Assembly: GCF_049671045.1 (NCBI RefSeq)
Contig: NZ_JBATUH010000042.1
Span: 1-53,155 of the forward strand
Reading direction: 5' to 3'
Source of the DNA: Parvibaculum sp049671045
Lineage (GTDB): Bacteria > Pseudomonadota > Alphaproteobacteria > Parvibaculales > Parvibaculaceae
Length of the DNA stretch: 53,155 bases
Position 1 is the first letter of the stretch. Every line of letters starts with the position of its first letter. The notes under the pieces are model-generated. The model did not search any database, was not told where the DNA came from, and worked only from the letters and a program-made list of their open reading frames with translations. Shown here piece by piece: positions 41,884-50,404 of this stretch. The translations under genes and the position numbers were made by a program.

Positions 41884-43404
41884 ATGAGCGGCACTGGGTC
41901 GGAACGGACGGATCGGGTGGGCGCGTCTTCCGCGCGCTCCATCATCGACAATGCGGGGTCCGTGTTCCGGACCAGGGCTTGCGACATTCTCGGCTGCGAA
42001 GTTCCCGTCGTGCTTGCCGGCATGGGCGGCGTCGCCCGCTCCGAGCTGGTCGCGGCGGTGAGCGAGGCAGGTGGCTATGGCTTTCTCGGCATGGTCCGGG
42101 AATCGCCGCGTTTCATACGCAGGCAGATCAATGAGGTGAGGGCGGCTACGAAGCGGGATTTCGGCGTCAATCTCATCCCCGCCGCCACGCCGCCCGCTGT
42201 CTTCGAGGAGGAACTCAAGGTCTGCATCGAGGAAAAGGTTCATTCGGTCTGCCTTTTCTGGGATGTCGACCCGCTCGCCATTACGCGGTTGCGCGATAGC
42301 GGGATCCTGGTCGTCTGCCAGGTCGGCTCCCTGCGCGACGCCAAAGAGGCGCTGGCAGCGGGCGCCCAGATGCTCATTGCGCAAGGCGTCGAGGCGGGTG
42401 GCCATGTGCGCGGTGAGGAGGCGCGCATGAGACTTCTCGCCGATGTGCTGAAGATTTCGGGCGATGTGCCCGTCCTTGTCGCGGGCGGCATCGCGACGGG
42501 CAAGGATTTCGTCGAGGCGCTCGATCACGGCGCCGCGGGCGTGGTGCTTGGAACCGCGCTCCTCGCCACGCGCGAATCCTTCGCGCATGACTATCACAAG
42601 CAGAGGATCGTGGAAGGCTCATCCGCCGACACGCTTCGCACGACGGCGTTTCACATCAACTGGCCGGCCGGCGCTTATGTGCGTGTGCTGAAGAACAGCG
42701 TGACCGAGGGGCGCCATGGCGATCCCTTCCAGCCGCGCCTTCAGACCGTCGGCGAGGATTTCGGCCGCGCGCTCTATCGCTTCAGCACCGATTCCCCCTT
42801 GCGCTCCACGACCGGCGATCTCGAGACCATGGCGATCTATGCGGGCGAGGGAACGGGCCGGATCACGGACATCGTCCCGGCGAAGGAGCGCATCGCCGGA
42901 ATTCTGGGCGAGGCGCTCGCCTTGCGCGCGGCCGCAAGCGGGGCGGATGCTCCGGCTGGCGAGCCTGCCTCGCCCGTCTGCTATGCGCGCGAAGCCGACG
43001 ACGCCTATATGGGATTTCTCTCCCATGCCGAGCTTGTCGCCTTCCTGAACATGCTTCTGGAAGCGGAACGCGCGGGCGCGCGCGCCGCCGCCCGGCTCGC
43101 CGTCGATCTGGCGGACCCGGCCGCGCAGGCCGCCATGCGCGAGCTTCATGCCAACGAGACCTATTGCTGCCGTCTGCTGCTCGACGAGATTGCTGCGCTC
43201 GGCGAATTGCCTTCGCCGCGAACGGGCGAGTTCTATATCAAGCTGATGGCTGTCGAGGGCAATGATGCGCGTGTGGCTTTCCTTGCCAAGGGGCAGCGTT
43301 GGGTCGCGCGGAAGCTTCGCGAGACGCTGCCGAAAATCCGCGCCGACGGGCTCCATGCGCGCCTGACCGAGATGCTGGCGCTGCACGAAACGGCCGAAAC
43401 GTAG
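41884..43404 (+). CDS. Nitronate monooxygenase-like flavoprotein with C-terminal ferritin-like domain
   Basis: A 506-residue fusion. Residues ~30-340 form an NMO/2-nitropropane-dioxygenase TIM barrel (VLAGMGGVARSELVAAVSEAGGYGFLG, QGVEAGGHVRG, PVLVAGGIATGKD, GVVLGTALLAT). The remaining ~140 residues are helical and ferritin-like, with EAERAG, an E-x2-H in RELHANE and EGNDARVAFLAKG arranged as in four-helix bundles that bind metal. It starts ten bases after the third DsrE-like gene. Real substrates of NMO-like proteins vary widely. The tail may hold a di-iron site or only support oligomers. Confidence 0.82.
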   Translation: MSGTGSERTDRVGASSARSIIDNAGSVFRTRACDILGCEVPVVLAGMGGVARSELVAAVSEAGGYGFLGMVRESPRFIRRQINEVRAATKRDFGVNLIPAATPPAVFEEELKVCIEEKVHSVCLFWDVDPLAITRLRDSGILVVCQVGSLRDAKEALAAGAQMLIAQGVEAGGHVRGEEARMRLLADVLKISGDVPVLVAGGIATGKDFVEALDHGAAGVVLGTALLATRESFAHDYHKQRIVEGSSADTLRTTAFHINWPAGAYVRVLKNSVTEGRHGDPFQPRLQTVGEDFGRALYRFSTDSPLRSTTGDLETMAIYAGEGTGRITDIVPAKERIAGILGEALALRAAASGADAPAGEPASPVCYAREADDAYMGFLSHAELVAFLNMLLEAERAGARAAARLAVDLADPAAQAAMRELHANETYCCRLLLDEIAALGELPSPRTGEFYIKLMAVEGNDARVAFLAKGQRWVARKLRETLPKIRADGLHARLTEMLALHETAET

Positions 43405-43407
43405 CGT

Positions 43408-43485
43408 AACCGCGCCTCTCCCCGGCCGGGGCGCCGGAGCCACCCGCCCGCCCGGCGGCAAGCCCCGCCGGCGCGGTTTCCTTTG
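43408..43485 (+). terminator. GC-rich hairpin region after the NMO-like gene
   Basis: Outer arms AACCGCGCC (43408-43416) and GGCGCGGTT (43470-43478) can pair over a long loop, or an inner CCGGCGG/CCGCCGG hairpin (43452-43471) can form. TTTCCTTT follows. It probably ends the cys-dsrE-nmo transcript, though the T-run is interrupted. Confidence 0.45.
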
Positions 43486-43572
43486 CCTCTAGGAATGGGG
43501 CGGCACTATCCCTTAAGCTTGTGTCCATCGCTCATGGAGCGGACAAAACAACAAGACTTTCGGGAGGAGATC

Positions 43573-45057
43573 ATGGGTGGCAAGCCGTCAGTGGCGGTGA
43601 TCGGAGCGGGTCTCGGTGGATTGTGCGCCGCGATCAAGCTCAAGGAAGCCGGCTTTGAGGACATCGTCATTCTGGAAAAGGCCGACAAGGTCGGCGGCAC
43701 CTGGCGCGACAATTCCTATCCGGGCTGCGCCTGCGACACGCCGGTTGCGATGTATCAGTTCTCCTTCGCGCCGAGCCTCGCCTGGAGCCACATCTTCCCC
43801 CGCGCGGCCGAGGTGCAGCGTTACGCTGAATATCTCGTCGACACTTTCGGCCTCGCCCCGCATCTGAAGCTCGGTGCGGAGACGAGGAAGGCCCAGTGGG
43901 ACGACGCGAAGTCGCTCTGGCGCATCGAGACGGGCGCGGGCGAGACGATCGAGGTGCAGGCGATCGTGCCGGCGCTCGGCCAGCTCAACCGTCCGACCAT
44001 CCCGGAGATCGCGGGCCGCGAGACCTTCGCGGGCCCCGCCTTCCATTCCGCGCGCTGGGACCATTCGGTCAGCCTCAAGGGCAAGCGCGTCGGCGTCATC
44101 GGCTCGGCGGCGAGCGCCGTGCAGCTCATTCCCGAGGTCGCCAAGGAGGCGGCGCATCTCGCCGTCTTCCAGCGCACGCCGAACTGGGTGATTCCGCGCC
44201 TCGACCGCCCGATCACCGAGGAAGAGAAGGCGCTGATGATGACCGAGCCGCATGTCGCCCAGCTCGGCCGCGAGCAGATTTATGCGGGTGCGGATTATCT
44301 CTTCTGGCAGGTCTTCAGCTGGACGAAGGAGGGCCGCGCCGCCTATACGCGCGTCGCGCTCAACCATCTGGAAGAACAGGTGCCCGATCCCGAGCTTCGC
44401 AAGAAGCTGACGCCCGACTATCCGATCGGCTGCAAGCGCATCCTCATCACGGATGATTTCTATCCGGCCCTCATGCGCCCCAACGTGTCGCTTGTGACGG
44501 AGGGCATCTCGCGCGTCACGCCGAAAGGCGTCGAAACCGCCGACGGCGCGGCCCACGATCTCGACGTCATCATCTATGCGACGGGCTTCGAGACGACCGG
44601 CTGGCACTGGTCGATGGATGTCGTCGGCCGCGAGGGCCAGCGCCTCAACGACGTCTGGAAAGAGGCGCCCGAGGCCTATCTCGGCATCACGACCGCGGGC
44701 TTCCCCAATATGTTCATGCTCTACGGGCCCAACACCAATCTCGGCCACAACACGATCACATTCATGATCGAGCGCCAGGTCGAATATGCGGTGCGCGCCC
44801 TCCAGCAGATGCAGGCTGCGGGCGCCGTTTCGATCGAGGTGACGAAGGCGGCGCAGGAGCGCTTCAATCGCGAGCTTCAGACGGCGCTGGCCAAGACAAC
44901 CTGGGCCGATCCCGGCTGCAATTCCTGGTACAAGACCGCCGATGGCCGCATCACCCAGAACTGGTCGTCCCATACGCGCGATTATGCGAAGGCGACGGCC
45001 GAACTGGCGCTGGAGGATTATACGCTGCGCCAGCGCCAGGCGGTGCCCGCCCAGTAA
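43573..45057 (+). CDS. FAD-dependent Baeyer-Villiger-type monooxygenase
   Basis: A 494-residue class B flavoprotein monooxygenase. The FAD loop GAGLGG is at 11-16, the BVMO fingerprint F-x-G-x3-H-x3-W reads FAGPAFHSARW at 152-162, and the NADPH Rossmann loop is GSAASA at 177-182. Such enzymes insert oxygen beside a ketone to give esters or lactones. GGGAGGAGATC lies before ATG 43573, which fixes the start. The gene is single, with a hairpin on each side, but sits beside acyl-CoA degradation genes, which could process the resulting acids. Confidence 0.92.
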   Translation: MGGKPSVAVIGAGLGGLCAAIKLKEAGFEDIVILEKADKVGGTWRDNSYPGCACDTPVAMYQFSFAPSLAWSHIFPRAAEVQRYAEYLVDTFGLAPHLKLGAETRKAQWDDAKSLWRIETGAGETIEVQAIVPALGQLNRPTIPEIAGRETFAGPAFHSARWDHSVSLKGKRVGVIGSAASAVQLIPEVAKEAAHLAVFQRTPNWVIPRLDRPITEEEKALMMTEPHVAQLGREQIYAGADYLFWQVFSWTKEGRAAYTRVALNHLEEQVPDPELRKKLTPDYPIGCKRILITDDFYPALMRPNVSLVTEGISRVTPKGVETADGAAHDLDVIIYATGFETTGWHWSMDVVGREGQRLNDVWKEAPEAYLGITTAGFPNMFMLYGPNTNLGHNTITFMIERQVEYAVRALQQMQAAGAVSIEVTKAAQERFNRELQTALAKTTWADPGCNSWYKTADGRITQNWSSHTRDYAKATAELALEDYTLRQRQAVPAQ

Positions 45058-45071
45058 GGATTGAATGCGAG

Positions 45072-45101
45072 GCAGGGCGCGCGCGAGCCAGCGCGCCCTG
45101 C
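45072..45101. terminator. Bidirectional hairpin between convergent BVMO and TetR genes
   Basis: An 11-bp perfect stem GCAGGGCGCGC / GCGCGCCCTGC (45072-45082 with 45091-45101) and an 8-base loop lies in the 51-base gap between two converging genes. T-runs are weak, so termination is plausible rather than certain. Confidence 0.6.
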
Positions 45102-45108
45102 TGGTCCT

Positions 45109-45747
45109 TCATGCCTGCTTTCGCGGGATGAGCCCGTTCGTCAGCAGGCTGATATATTCATCGACGATCCTCTGTTCGGAAAGATCGGCGTCGCGATTGC
45201 GCCAATGGCCGAGCGAATTGAGCGCGCCGGCCAGCGCAAAAGCCGTCACCTTCGGATCGGATGAGGCGATGGAGCCATCGGCGATGCCGTCCGAAACGAG
45301 TTCGCGGATCTTGTGGTCGATGTCGGATTTGATGCGCCTGATCTTCTTGCGGCTCGCATCCGACAGTTCCGTATCGCTGATGCGGACGGCGCAGCGCCCG
45401 AAATCCGTATCGATGAGGCGCGCATAACGCCGCAGATAGGCGACGAGGCGCTGGAGGCCCGTCGTCATCGCCTCTTCCTCGCCTGCCACCGCCGCCTCGT
45501 CATCGAGCCGGTCGAGCACATGCTCGATGCAGGCGAAGAGCATCGCCTCCTTGTTCTTGAAATAATAATAGAGCGTCGGCTTCGTCACGTTGAGAAGCTG
45601 CGCCACTTCGTCGAGCGACGCGCGGTGATAGCCATATTCGGCGAAAACATGCGCGGCAGCCGCCAGGACCGCGTCCTGCTTCAGCTCCCTTTCGCGCTTT
45701 CGTTCCCGCGATTTTTTCCAGGGTGAGGTGATCGCCGCGCCCGGCAT
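45109..45747 (-). CDS. TetR/AcrR-family transcriptional regulator
   Basis: A 212-residue TetR protein with a basic N-terminus, the HTH AEYGYHRASLDEVAQLLNVT-KPTLYYYFKNKEAM and a helical ligand-binding domain. GGAG lies eight bases before the ATG. It is divergent from the acyl-CoA synthetase gene across 126 bases, so it probably represses that operon and responds to an acyl-CoA or substrate, as FadR/PaaR-like TetR proteins do. Confidence 0.9.
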   Translation of the reverse strand: MPGAAITSPWKKSRERKRERELKQDAVLAAAAHVFAEYGYHRASLDEVAQLLNVTKPTLYYYFKNKEAMLFACIEHVLDRLDDEAAVAGEEEAMTTGLQRLVAYLRRYARLIDTDFGRCAVRISDTELSDASRKKIRRIKSDIDHKIRELVSDGIADGSIASSDPKVTAFALAGALNSLGHWRNRDADLSEQRIVDEYISLLTNGLIPRKQA

Positions 45748-45796
45748 CCTGTTTTCTCCGATTGGGGTTCGCGAGCATAGGAACCCGGCCCCCTGT

Positions 45797-45823
45797 TTGA
45801 CAAGATACTACAGGGAATATAAG
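45797..45823 (+). promoter_or_regulatory. Candidate promoter of the acyl-CoA synthetase operon
   Basis: A perfect TTGACA (45797-45802) is followed by TATAAG (45818-45823) in an AT-richer patch 50 bases upstream of the coding start. The 15-base spacer is short of the ideal 17. The patch sits between divergent genes, where the TetR protein could bind; I saw only a weak CTAC/GTAG dyad around it. Confidence 0.45.
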
Positions 45824-45873
45824 TTACTCAGCAGTAGAATTTTGGCGAAAGGCCGGAACGGCGGGGGGAAACG

Positions 45874-47433
45874 TTGTATCTGACACAGGCCATCCATCGG
45901 GCGGCGGCAACGACGCCCGATGCCGTCGCCACGATCTGTGGTGACCGCAGGCATAGCTGGGCGGAGGTGAAGGATCGGGTCTCCCGCTTCGCGGGCGCTC
46001 TTCTCGATCTCGGCATCGAGCCGGGCGATCGCATCGCCGTGCTGGCGATGAACTCCGACCGCTATTTCGAGATTTGTGCGTCGGTCTACTGGGCGGGCGC
46101 GGCCATCGTGCCGATGAACACGCGCTGGTCCGTCTCCGAGCACGTTTATTCGATTGAGGATGCGGGCGTCACGGTTCTCATCGTCGACGACGCCTTTCTC
46201 GAGATGGGCCGCGCGATCAAGGATGTCTGCGAGGGCATTGCCTGCCTCATCCATGCCGGCGACAAGCCGGCGCCGGATGGCCTCATGGATTACGAGGCGC
46301 TGATCGCCGATGCCACGCCTGCGTCTGATGCGCTCCGGTCGGGCGGCGACCTCGCCGGCATCTTTTACACCGGCGGCACGACCGGATTCCCGAAAGGCGT
46401 GATGCTTTCCCACCAGAACCTCTGGACCGGCGCTCTCTGTGTCGGCGCGGGCATCCACTATGATTCCTCGGTGCGCTATCTCCATGCGGCGCCCATGTTC
46501 CACCTTGCCGATGTCGGGCTCGGCAATGCGGCTTCCATCTTCGGCGGCTCGCATGTGTTCATGCCGTCCTTCGAGCCTTCGGCCTTTCTGCGCCTCGTCG
46601 AAAAGGAGCGTGTGACCCACACCCTGCTCGTGCCGACCATGATCCGGATGCTGCTCGATTGCCCGGACTTCGGAAAGCATGACCTCTCCTCATGGAAGGG
46701 CCTTCTTTACGGTGCATCGCCGATGGCGGAAGCGCTGCTCGAGGCGGCGCTGAAGGCGCTTCCCGGCGTCGCCTTCACGCAAGGTTATGGCCAGACGGAG
46801 CTTGCTCCGCTCGCAACCCTCCTCGGGCCCGAATGGCATGTGCTGGCAGGGCCACGAGCCGGCAAGCTGCGCTCGGCAGGGCGTCCGGGCATCTGCGTCG
46901 AGGTGAAGATCATCGACGCCGATGGCGAGGAGCGTCAGTACGGAGAGGTTGGCGAGGTCGCGGTGCGTGGCCCGAATGCAATGCTGGGCTACTGGAACAA
47001 GCCGGAACAGACCGCCGCCACGCTCGTCGATGGCTGGGTGAGGACGGGTGACGGCGGCTATCTGGACGAGGACGGATTTCTCTACATCGTCGATCGCGTG
47101 AAGGACATGATCGTCTCGGGCGGCGAGAACGTCTATTCCGCCGAGGTCGAGAACGCGCTCATGAAGCACGAGGCCGTCGTCGAATGCGCTGTCATCGGCG
47201 TGCCCGACGAAAAATGGGGCGAGCGTGTCCATGCCATTGTGGTCACGCGGCCCGGCCGCCAGGTTTCGGCCGACGATCTGATGCAGCACTGCAAGGCGCT
47301 CATCGCGGGCTACAAATGCCCGCGCAGCGTCGAGTTCAGCGCCGAACCCTTACCGAAATCGGGCGCCGGAAAAATTCTCAAAGCCGAACTCCGCAAACGC
47401 TTCTGGGCCGGTGAAGCCCGGAATGTCAGCTGA
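45874..47433 (+). CDS. Acyl-CoA synthetase, AMP-binding family
   Basis: A 519-residue ANL-superfamily ligase that activates a carboxylic acid as acyl-AMP and then acyl-CoA. The P-loop is FYTGGTTGFPKGVMLSH, with QGYGQTE, the hinge region GYLDEDGFLYIVDRVKDMI and the catalytic lysine in PKSGAGKILK. The start is TTG with GGGGGGA upstream. It heads an operon with a thiolase, two MaoC-fold proteins and an SDR. Chain length or ring structure of the substrate cannot be read from sequence. Confidence 0.93.
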   Translation: MYLTQAIHRAAATTPDAVATICGDRRHSWAEVKDRVSRFAGALLDLGIEPGDRIAVLAMNSDRYFEICASVYWAGAAIVPMNTRWSVSEHVYSIEDAGVTVLIVDDAFLEMGRAIKDVCEGIACLIHAGDKPAPDGLMDYEALIADATPASDALRSGGDLAGIFYTGGTTGFPKGVMLSHQNLWTGALCVGAGIHYDSSVRYLHAAPMFHLADVGLGNAASIFGGSHVFMPSFEPSAFLRLVEKERVTHTLLVPTMIRMLLDCPDFGKHDLSSWKGLLYGASPMAEALLEAALKALPGVAFTQGYGQTELAPLATLLGPEWHVLAGPRAGKLRSAGRPGICVEVKIIDADGEERQYGEVGEVAVRGPNAMLGYWNKPEQTAATLVDGWVRTGDGGYLDEDGFLYIVDRVKDMIVSGGENVYSAEVENALMKHEAVVECAVIGVPDEKWGERVHAIVVTRPGRQVSADDLMQHCKALIAGYKCPRSVEFSAEPLPKSGAGKILKAELRKRFWAGEARNVS

Positions 47434-47445
47434 AGGACAAATCAA

Positions 47446-48630
47446 ATGAGCCGTGTCGTCGTGGCAGGCGTGGGCATGATCCCGTTCGTGAAACCGGGAG
47501 CCGCAGCGCCATATAATGAAATGGGGGCGGAGGCGATCCGTCTCGCGCTCAAGGATGCGAACCTCTCCTATGAGCATGTGAGGCAGGCCTATGCGGGCTG
47601 GGTCTATGGCGATTCGACCGCAGGTCAGGCCGCGCTCTACAAGGTGGGGCTTTCGGGCATCCCGGTCGTCAACGTCAACAACAATTGCTCGACCGGCTCC
47701 ACGGCGCTCTTTCTGGCGCGCCAGGCCGTCGAGAGCGGCATCGTCGATTGTGCGCTGGCCTTCGGCTTCGAGCAGATGGCGCCGGGCGCGCTCTCGACCC
47801 TTTTCAACGATCGCCCCGGCCCGCTCGACGATTTTCTTGACGTTGCGAACGAAGCCTTCGAGGGCGCCGAGACCGTGCCCATGGCGCTGCGTCTCTTCGG
47901 CGGCGCCGGATATGAATATCAGCAGAGATATGGGGCGCGCAGCGAGACTTTCGCCAAGGTGCGCGAGAAGGCGAGCACCCACGCCCGGCACAACGAACGC
48001 GCGATCTTCAGAACGCCGCTCAGCGTGGAAGACGTACTGCAATCGCCGACGATGTTTCTCAATCTGACCCGGCATCAATGCTGCCCGCCAAGCTCCGGCG
48101 CGGCCGCGGCCATCCTCTGCAGCGAGCAGTTTGCGCGCAAGCACGGGCTCGATGCGCGGATCGTCATTGCCGGGCAGGCGATGACGACCGACCGGCCCTC
48201 GACCTTCGCCGAGCGCAGCCTCATCAAGGCGGTCGGCGCCGACATGACGAAGGAGGCCGCCCGGCTCGTCTATGAGCAGGCGGGCATCGGCCCCGATGAT
48301 GTCGATGTCGTCGAGCTTCATGACTGCTTCACGACGAATGAAGTCATCACCTATGAGGGCCTCGGCCTTTGCGCCGAGGGCGCGGCCGAAAAATTCATCT
48401 GGGATGGCGACAACACCTATGGCGGCAAGGTAGTGACGAACTCCTCTGGCGGGCTTCTCTCCAAGGGGCACCCGCTGGGTGCGACTGGCCTCGGCCAGTG
48501 CGCGGAACTCGTCTGGCAGCTTCGCGGAACCGCGGGCCTGCGTCAGGTCGAGGGCGCGCGTATCGGGCTTCAGCACAATCTCGGGCTGGGCGGCGCCTGC
48601 GTCGTCACCCTTTATGAGCGCAAGGAGTGA
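47446..48630 (+). CDS. Thiolase, SCPx/lipid-transfer type
   Basis: A 394-residue thiolase-fold protein. The nucleophile C81 is in NVNNNCSTGSTAL, and the conserved GHPLGATGLGQ and NLGLGGACVVTLY mark the C-terminal active site. The SCPx-like group acts on branched or sterol-side-chain beta-keto-acyl-CoAs, or as an aldolase when paired with a DUF35 protein; none is seen here. AAGGACAAATCAA lies before the ATG, 12 bases after the synthetase stop. Confidence 0.92.
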   Translation: MSRVVVAGVGMIPFVKPGAAAPYNEMGAEAIRLALKDANLSYEHVRQAYAGWVYGDSTAGQAALYKVGLSGIPVVNVNNNCSTGSTALFLARQAVESGIVDCALAFGFEQMAPGALSTLFNDRPGPLDDFLDVANEAFEGAETVPMALRLFGGAGYEYQQRYGARSETFAKVREKASTHARHNERAIFRTPLSVEDVLQSPTMFLNLTRHQCCPPSSGAAAAILCSEQFARKHGLDARIVIAGQAMTTDRPSTFAERSLIKAVGADMTKEAARLVYEQAGIGPDDVDVVELHDCFTTNEVITYEGLGLCAEGAAEKFIWDGDNTYGGKVVTNSSGGLLSKGHPLGATGLGQCAELVWQLRGTAGLRQVEGARIGLQHNLGLGGACVVTLYERKE

Positions 48631-48635
48631 GCGCC

Positions 48636-49079
48636 ATGATCGACCGCAAATTCATCGGGCATGAATTCGCCCCGACAACCGCCGAGGTCGAGAAGGGGCG
48701 GTTGCGCTTTTTCGCCAAGGCGACCGGCAACAAGGACGCCATCTATTCCGACGAGGAAGCGGCCCGGAAGGCGGGATATGCGTCATTGCCCGTGCCGCCC
48801 ACATTCCTCTTCTGCCTCGAGATGGATCGCGACGATCCCATGGACTTCCTCAACCTGCTTGGCGTCGATCTCGGCCGGGTTCTGCATGGCGAACAGAATT
48901 TCGTCTATCGCGCGCCTGTCTGTGCGGGCGATCGCATCACCTTCCGCACCCGCATTTCCGACATCTACGACAAGAAGGGCGGCATGCTCGAATTCATCAT
49001 CACCGAGACCGAGGCTCGCAACCAGCATGGCGTCCATGTCGCCGACATGCGCCGGTCGATCGTCGTGCGAAACGCCTAG
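48636..49079 (+). CDS. MaoC-like (FAS1 dehydratase N-terminal type) hot-dog protein lacking catalytic His
   Basis: A 147-residue hot-dog fold protein of the MaoC N-terminal type (GHEFAPTTAEVEKGRLRFFA, SLPVPPTFLFCLEM, HGEQNFVYRAPVCAGD). At the position where active MaoC proteins have D-x-N-P-x-H, it reads GNKDAIY, so the general-base histidine is replaced by Y37. Such subunits usually pair with an active partner, and the next gene supplies one. ATG 48636 is preferred over GTG 48627 because of AAGGAG spacing. Confidence 0.87.
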   Translation: MIDRKFIGHEFAPTTAEVEKGRLRFFAKATGNKDAIYSDEEAARKAGYASLPVPPTFLFCLEMDRDDPMDFLNLLGVDLGRVLHGEQNFVYRAPVCAGDRITFRTRISDIYDKKGGMLEFIITETEARNQHGVHVADMRRSIVVRNA

Positions 49080-49089
49080 GAGAAAAACG

Positions 49090-49512
49090 ATGACGGATCT
49101 CGCGACGGCGCCGGAAGGCGCCATGGTCGGCAGCATCACCGCCGACAGGATCACGCGCCACATGCTCGCGCTTTATTGCGGCGCCTCCGGCGATCACAAC
49201 CCCATTCATGTCGACATCGATTTCGCGAAGTCGGCAGGCATGCCCGATGTCTTCGCCCATGGCATGTTGTCGATGGCTTTTCTCGGGCGCCTTCTCACGG
49301 ATCTCGCGCCGCAATCGGTGCTGCGGAGCTTCGGCACGCGCTTCGCCACCATTACGCATCTCGGCGCCGAGATCACCTGCACGGCGAAGCTCGTCGAGCG
49401 TTTTGTCGCCGATGATGAACGGCGCGTGAGGCTCGAACTCGTCGCCAGCGATCAGAGCGGCGATGTGAAACTTCTCGGCGAAGCGGTGCTCGCACTACAG
49501 GATCAGGAATGA
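49090..49512 (+). CDS. MaoC-like enoyl-CoA hydratase
   Basis: A 140-residue hot-dog hydratase with the full active motif GASGDHNPIHVD (D35 and H40) and VFAHGMLSMAFLG. It hydrates trans-2-enoyl-CoA to the 3-hydroxy form ((R)-specific in the family). With the preceding inactive MaoC-type subunit it probably makes a heterodimer, as in HadAB or ChsH1/H2 hydratases. It starts ten bases after the first MaoC gene and ends four bases before the SDR. Confidence 0.92.
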   Translation: MTDLATAPEGAMVGSITADRITRHMLALYCGASGDHNPIHVDIDFAKSAGMPDVFAHGMLSMAFLGRLLTDLAPQSVLRSFGTRFATITHLGAEITCTAKLVERFVADDERRVRLELVASDQSGDVKLLGEAVLALQDQE

Positions 49513-49516
49513 AGCG

Positions 49517-50347
49517 ATGAAGAAACTCCAGGGAAAGGTTGCGCTCATATCAGGCTCGGGCCGCGGCATCGGCCGTGCGCTGGCGCTGAAGCTCGCACGC
49601 GAGGGCGCCTGCGTCGTCGTGAACGATATGGATCAGGCGCCGGCGGATGAGGTCGTTGCCGAAATCCGCAAGGAGGGCGGCGAGGCGACATCATGCGTGG
49701 GGAGCGTCACGGCGCCGGATTTCGGCGAGCGCTTCGTGCAGACGGCGCTCGACAGCTACAAGGGTCTCGACATCATCGTCAACAATGCGGGCTACACCTG
49801 GGACAATGTCATTCAGAAGATGAGCGACGAGCAGTTCCAGGCCATGCTCGACGTGCATCTGGCGGCGCCCTTCCGCATCCTCCGCGCCGCCGCCGAGCCC
49901 ATTCGCGTCTTCGCGAAGAATGAGGCGCAGCAGGGCAGGGAAGTGTTCCGCAAGATCGTCAACATCTCCTCGGTTGCGGGGCTCGGCGGAAATACGGGAC
50001 AGGTGAGCTATTCGTCGGCGAAGGCGGGCCTCGTCGGCATGACGAAGACCATGTCGAAGGAATGGGGCAGGTACAAGGTCAATGTGAACTGCGTGGCCTT
50101 CGGCTTCATCAAGACCCGCCTGACACAGCCGCTGACGGAAGCGGGCGCGAGCATCGACGTCGAGGGGCGCAAGATCGCCGTGGGCGTGCAGCCGGCCTTC
50201 ATCGATGCGATGGAAAAGCAGATGATCCCCCTCGGCCGTGCCGGCACGCCGGAGGAAGCGGCGGACGGCGTCTATCTCTTCTGCACGCCGGAATCGAACT
50301 ACATCAGCGGACAGGTCGTCATCGTCGGCGGCGGCGTCTCGCTCTGA
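49517..50347 (+). CDS. Short-chain dehydrogenase/reductase (3-hydroxyacyl-CoA dehydrogenase-like)
   Basis: A 276-residue classical SDR. The cofactor loop is GSGRGIG (13-19), NNAG is at 89-92, and the catalytic set is S152, Y165 and K169 (SSVAG, YSSAKAG). D37 after the second strand suggests NAD(H). In this operon it would oxidise the 3-hydroxyacyl-CoA made by the MaoC pair before the thiolase step, the same job as the dehydrogenase part of peroxisomal multifunctional enzyme type 2. It ends the operon. Confidence 0.92.
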   Translation: MKKLQGKVALISGSGRGIGRALALKLAREGACVVVNDMDQAPADEVVAEIRKEGGEATSCVGSVTAPDFGERFVQTALDSYKGLDIIVNNAGYTWDNVIQKMSDEQFQAMLDVHLAAPFRILRAAAEPIRVFAKNEAQQGREVFRKIVNISSVAGLGGNTGQVSYSSAKAGLVGMTKTMSKEWGRYKVNVNCVAFGFIKTRLTQPLTEAGASIDVEGRKIAVGVQPAFIDAMEKQMIPLGRAGTPEEAADGVYLFCTPESNYISGQVVIVGGGVSL

Positions 50348-50352
50348 ACGAG

Positions 50353-50379
50353 ATGGGGCGGGTTCGACGCCCGCCCCAT
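50353..50379. terminator. Hairpin between convergent SDR and Rieske oxygenase genes
   Basis: A perfect 10-bp stem ATGGGGCGGG / CCCGCCCCAT (50353-50362 with 50370-50379), 7-base loop, in the 57-base gap between converging genes. The following T-run is poor. Confidence 0.6.
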
Positions 50380-50404
50380 TGCCCCCTGGCGTTGCTTCGC
50401 GCCG

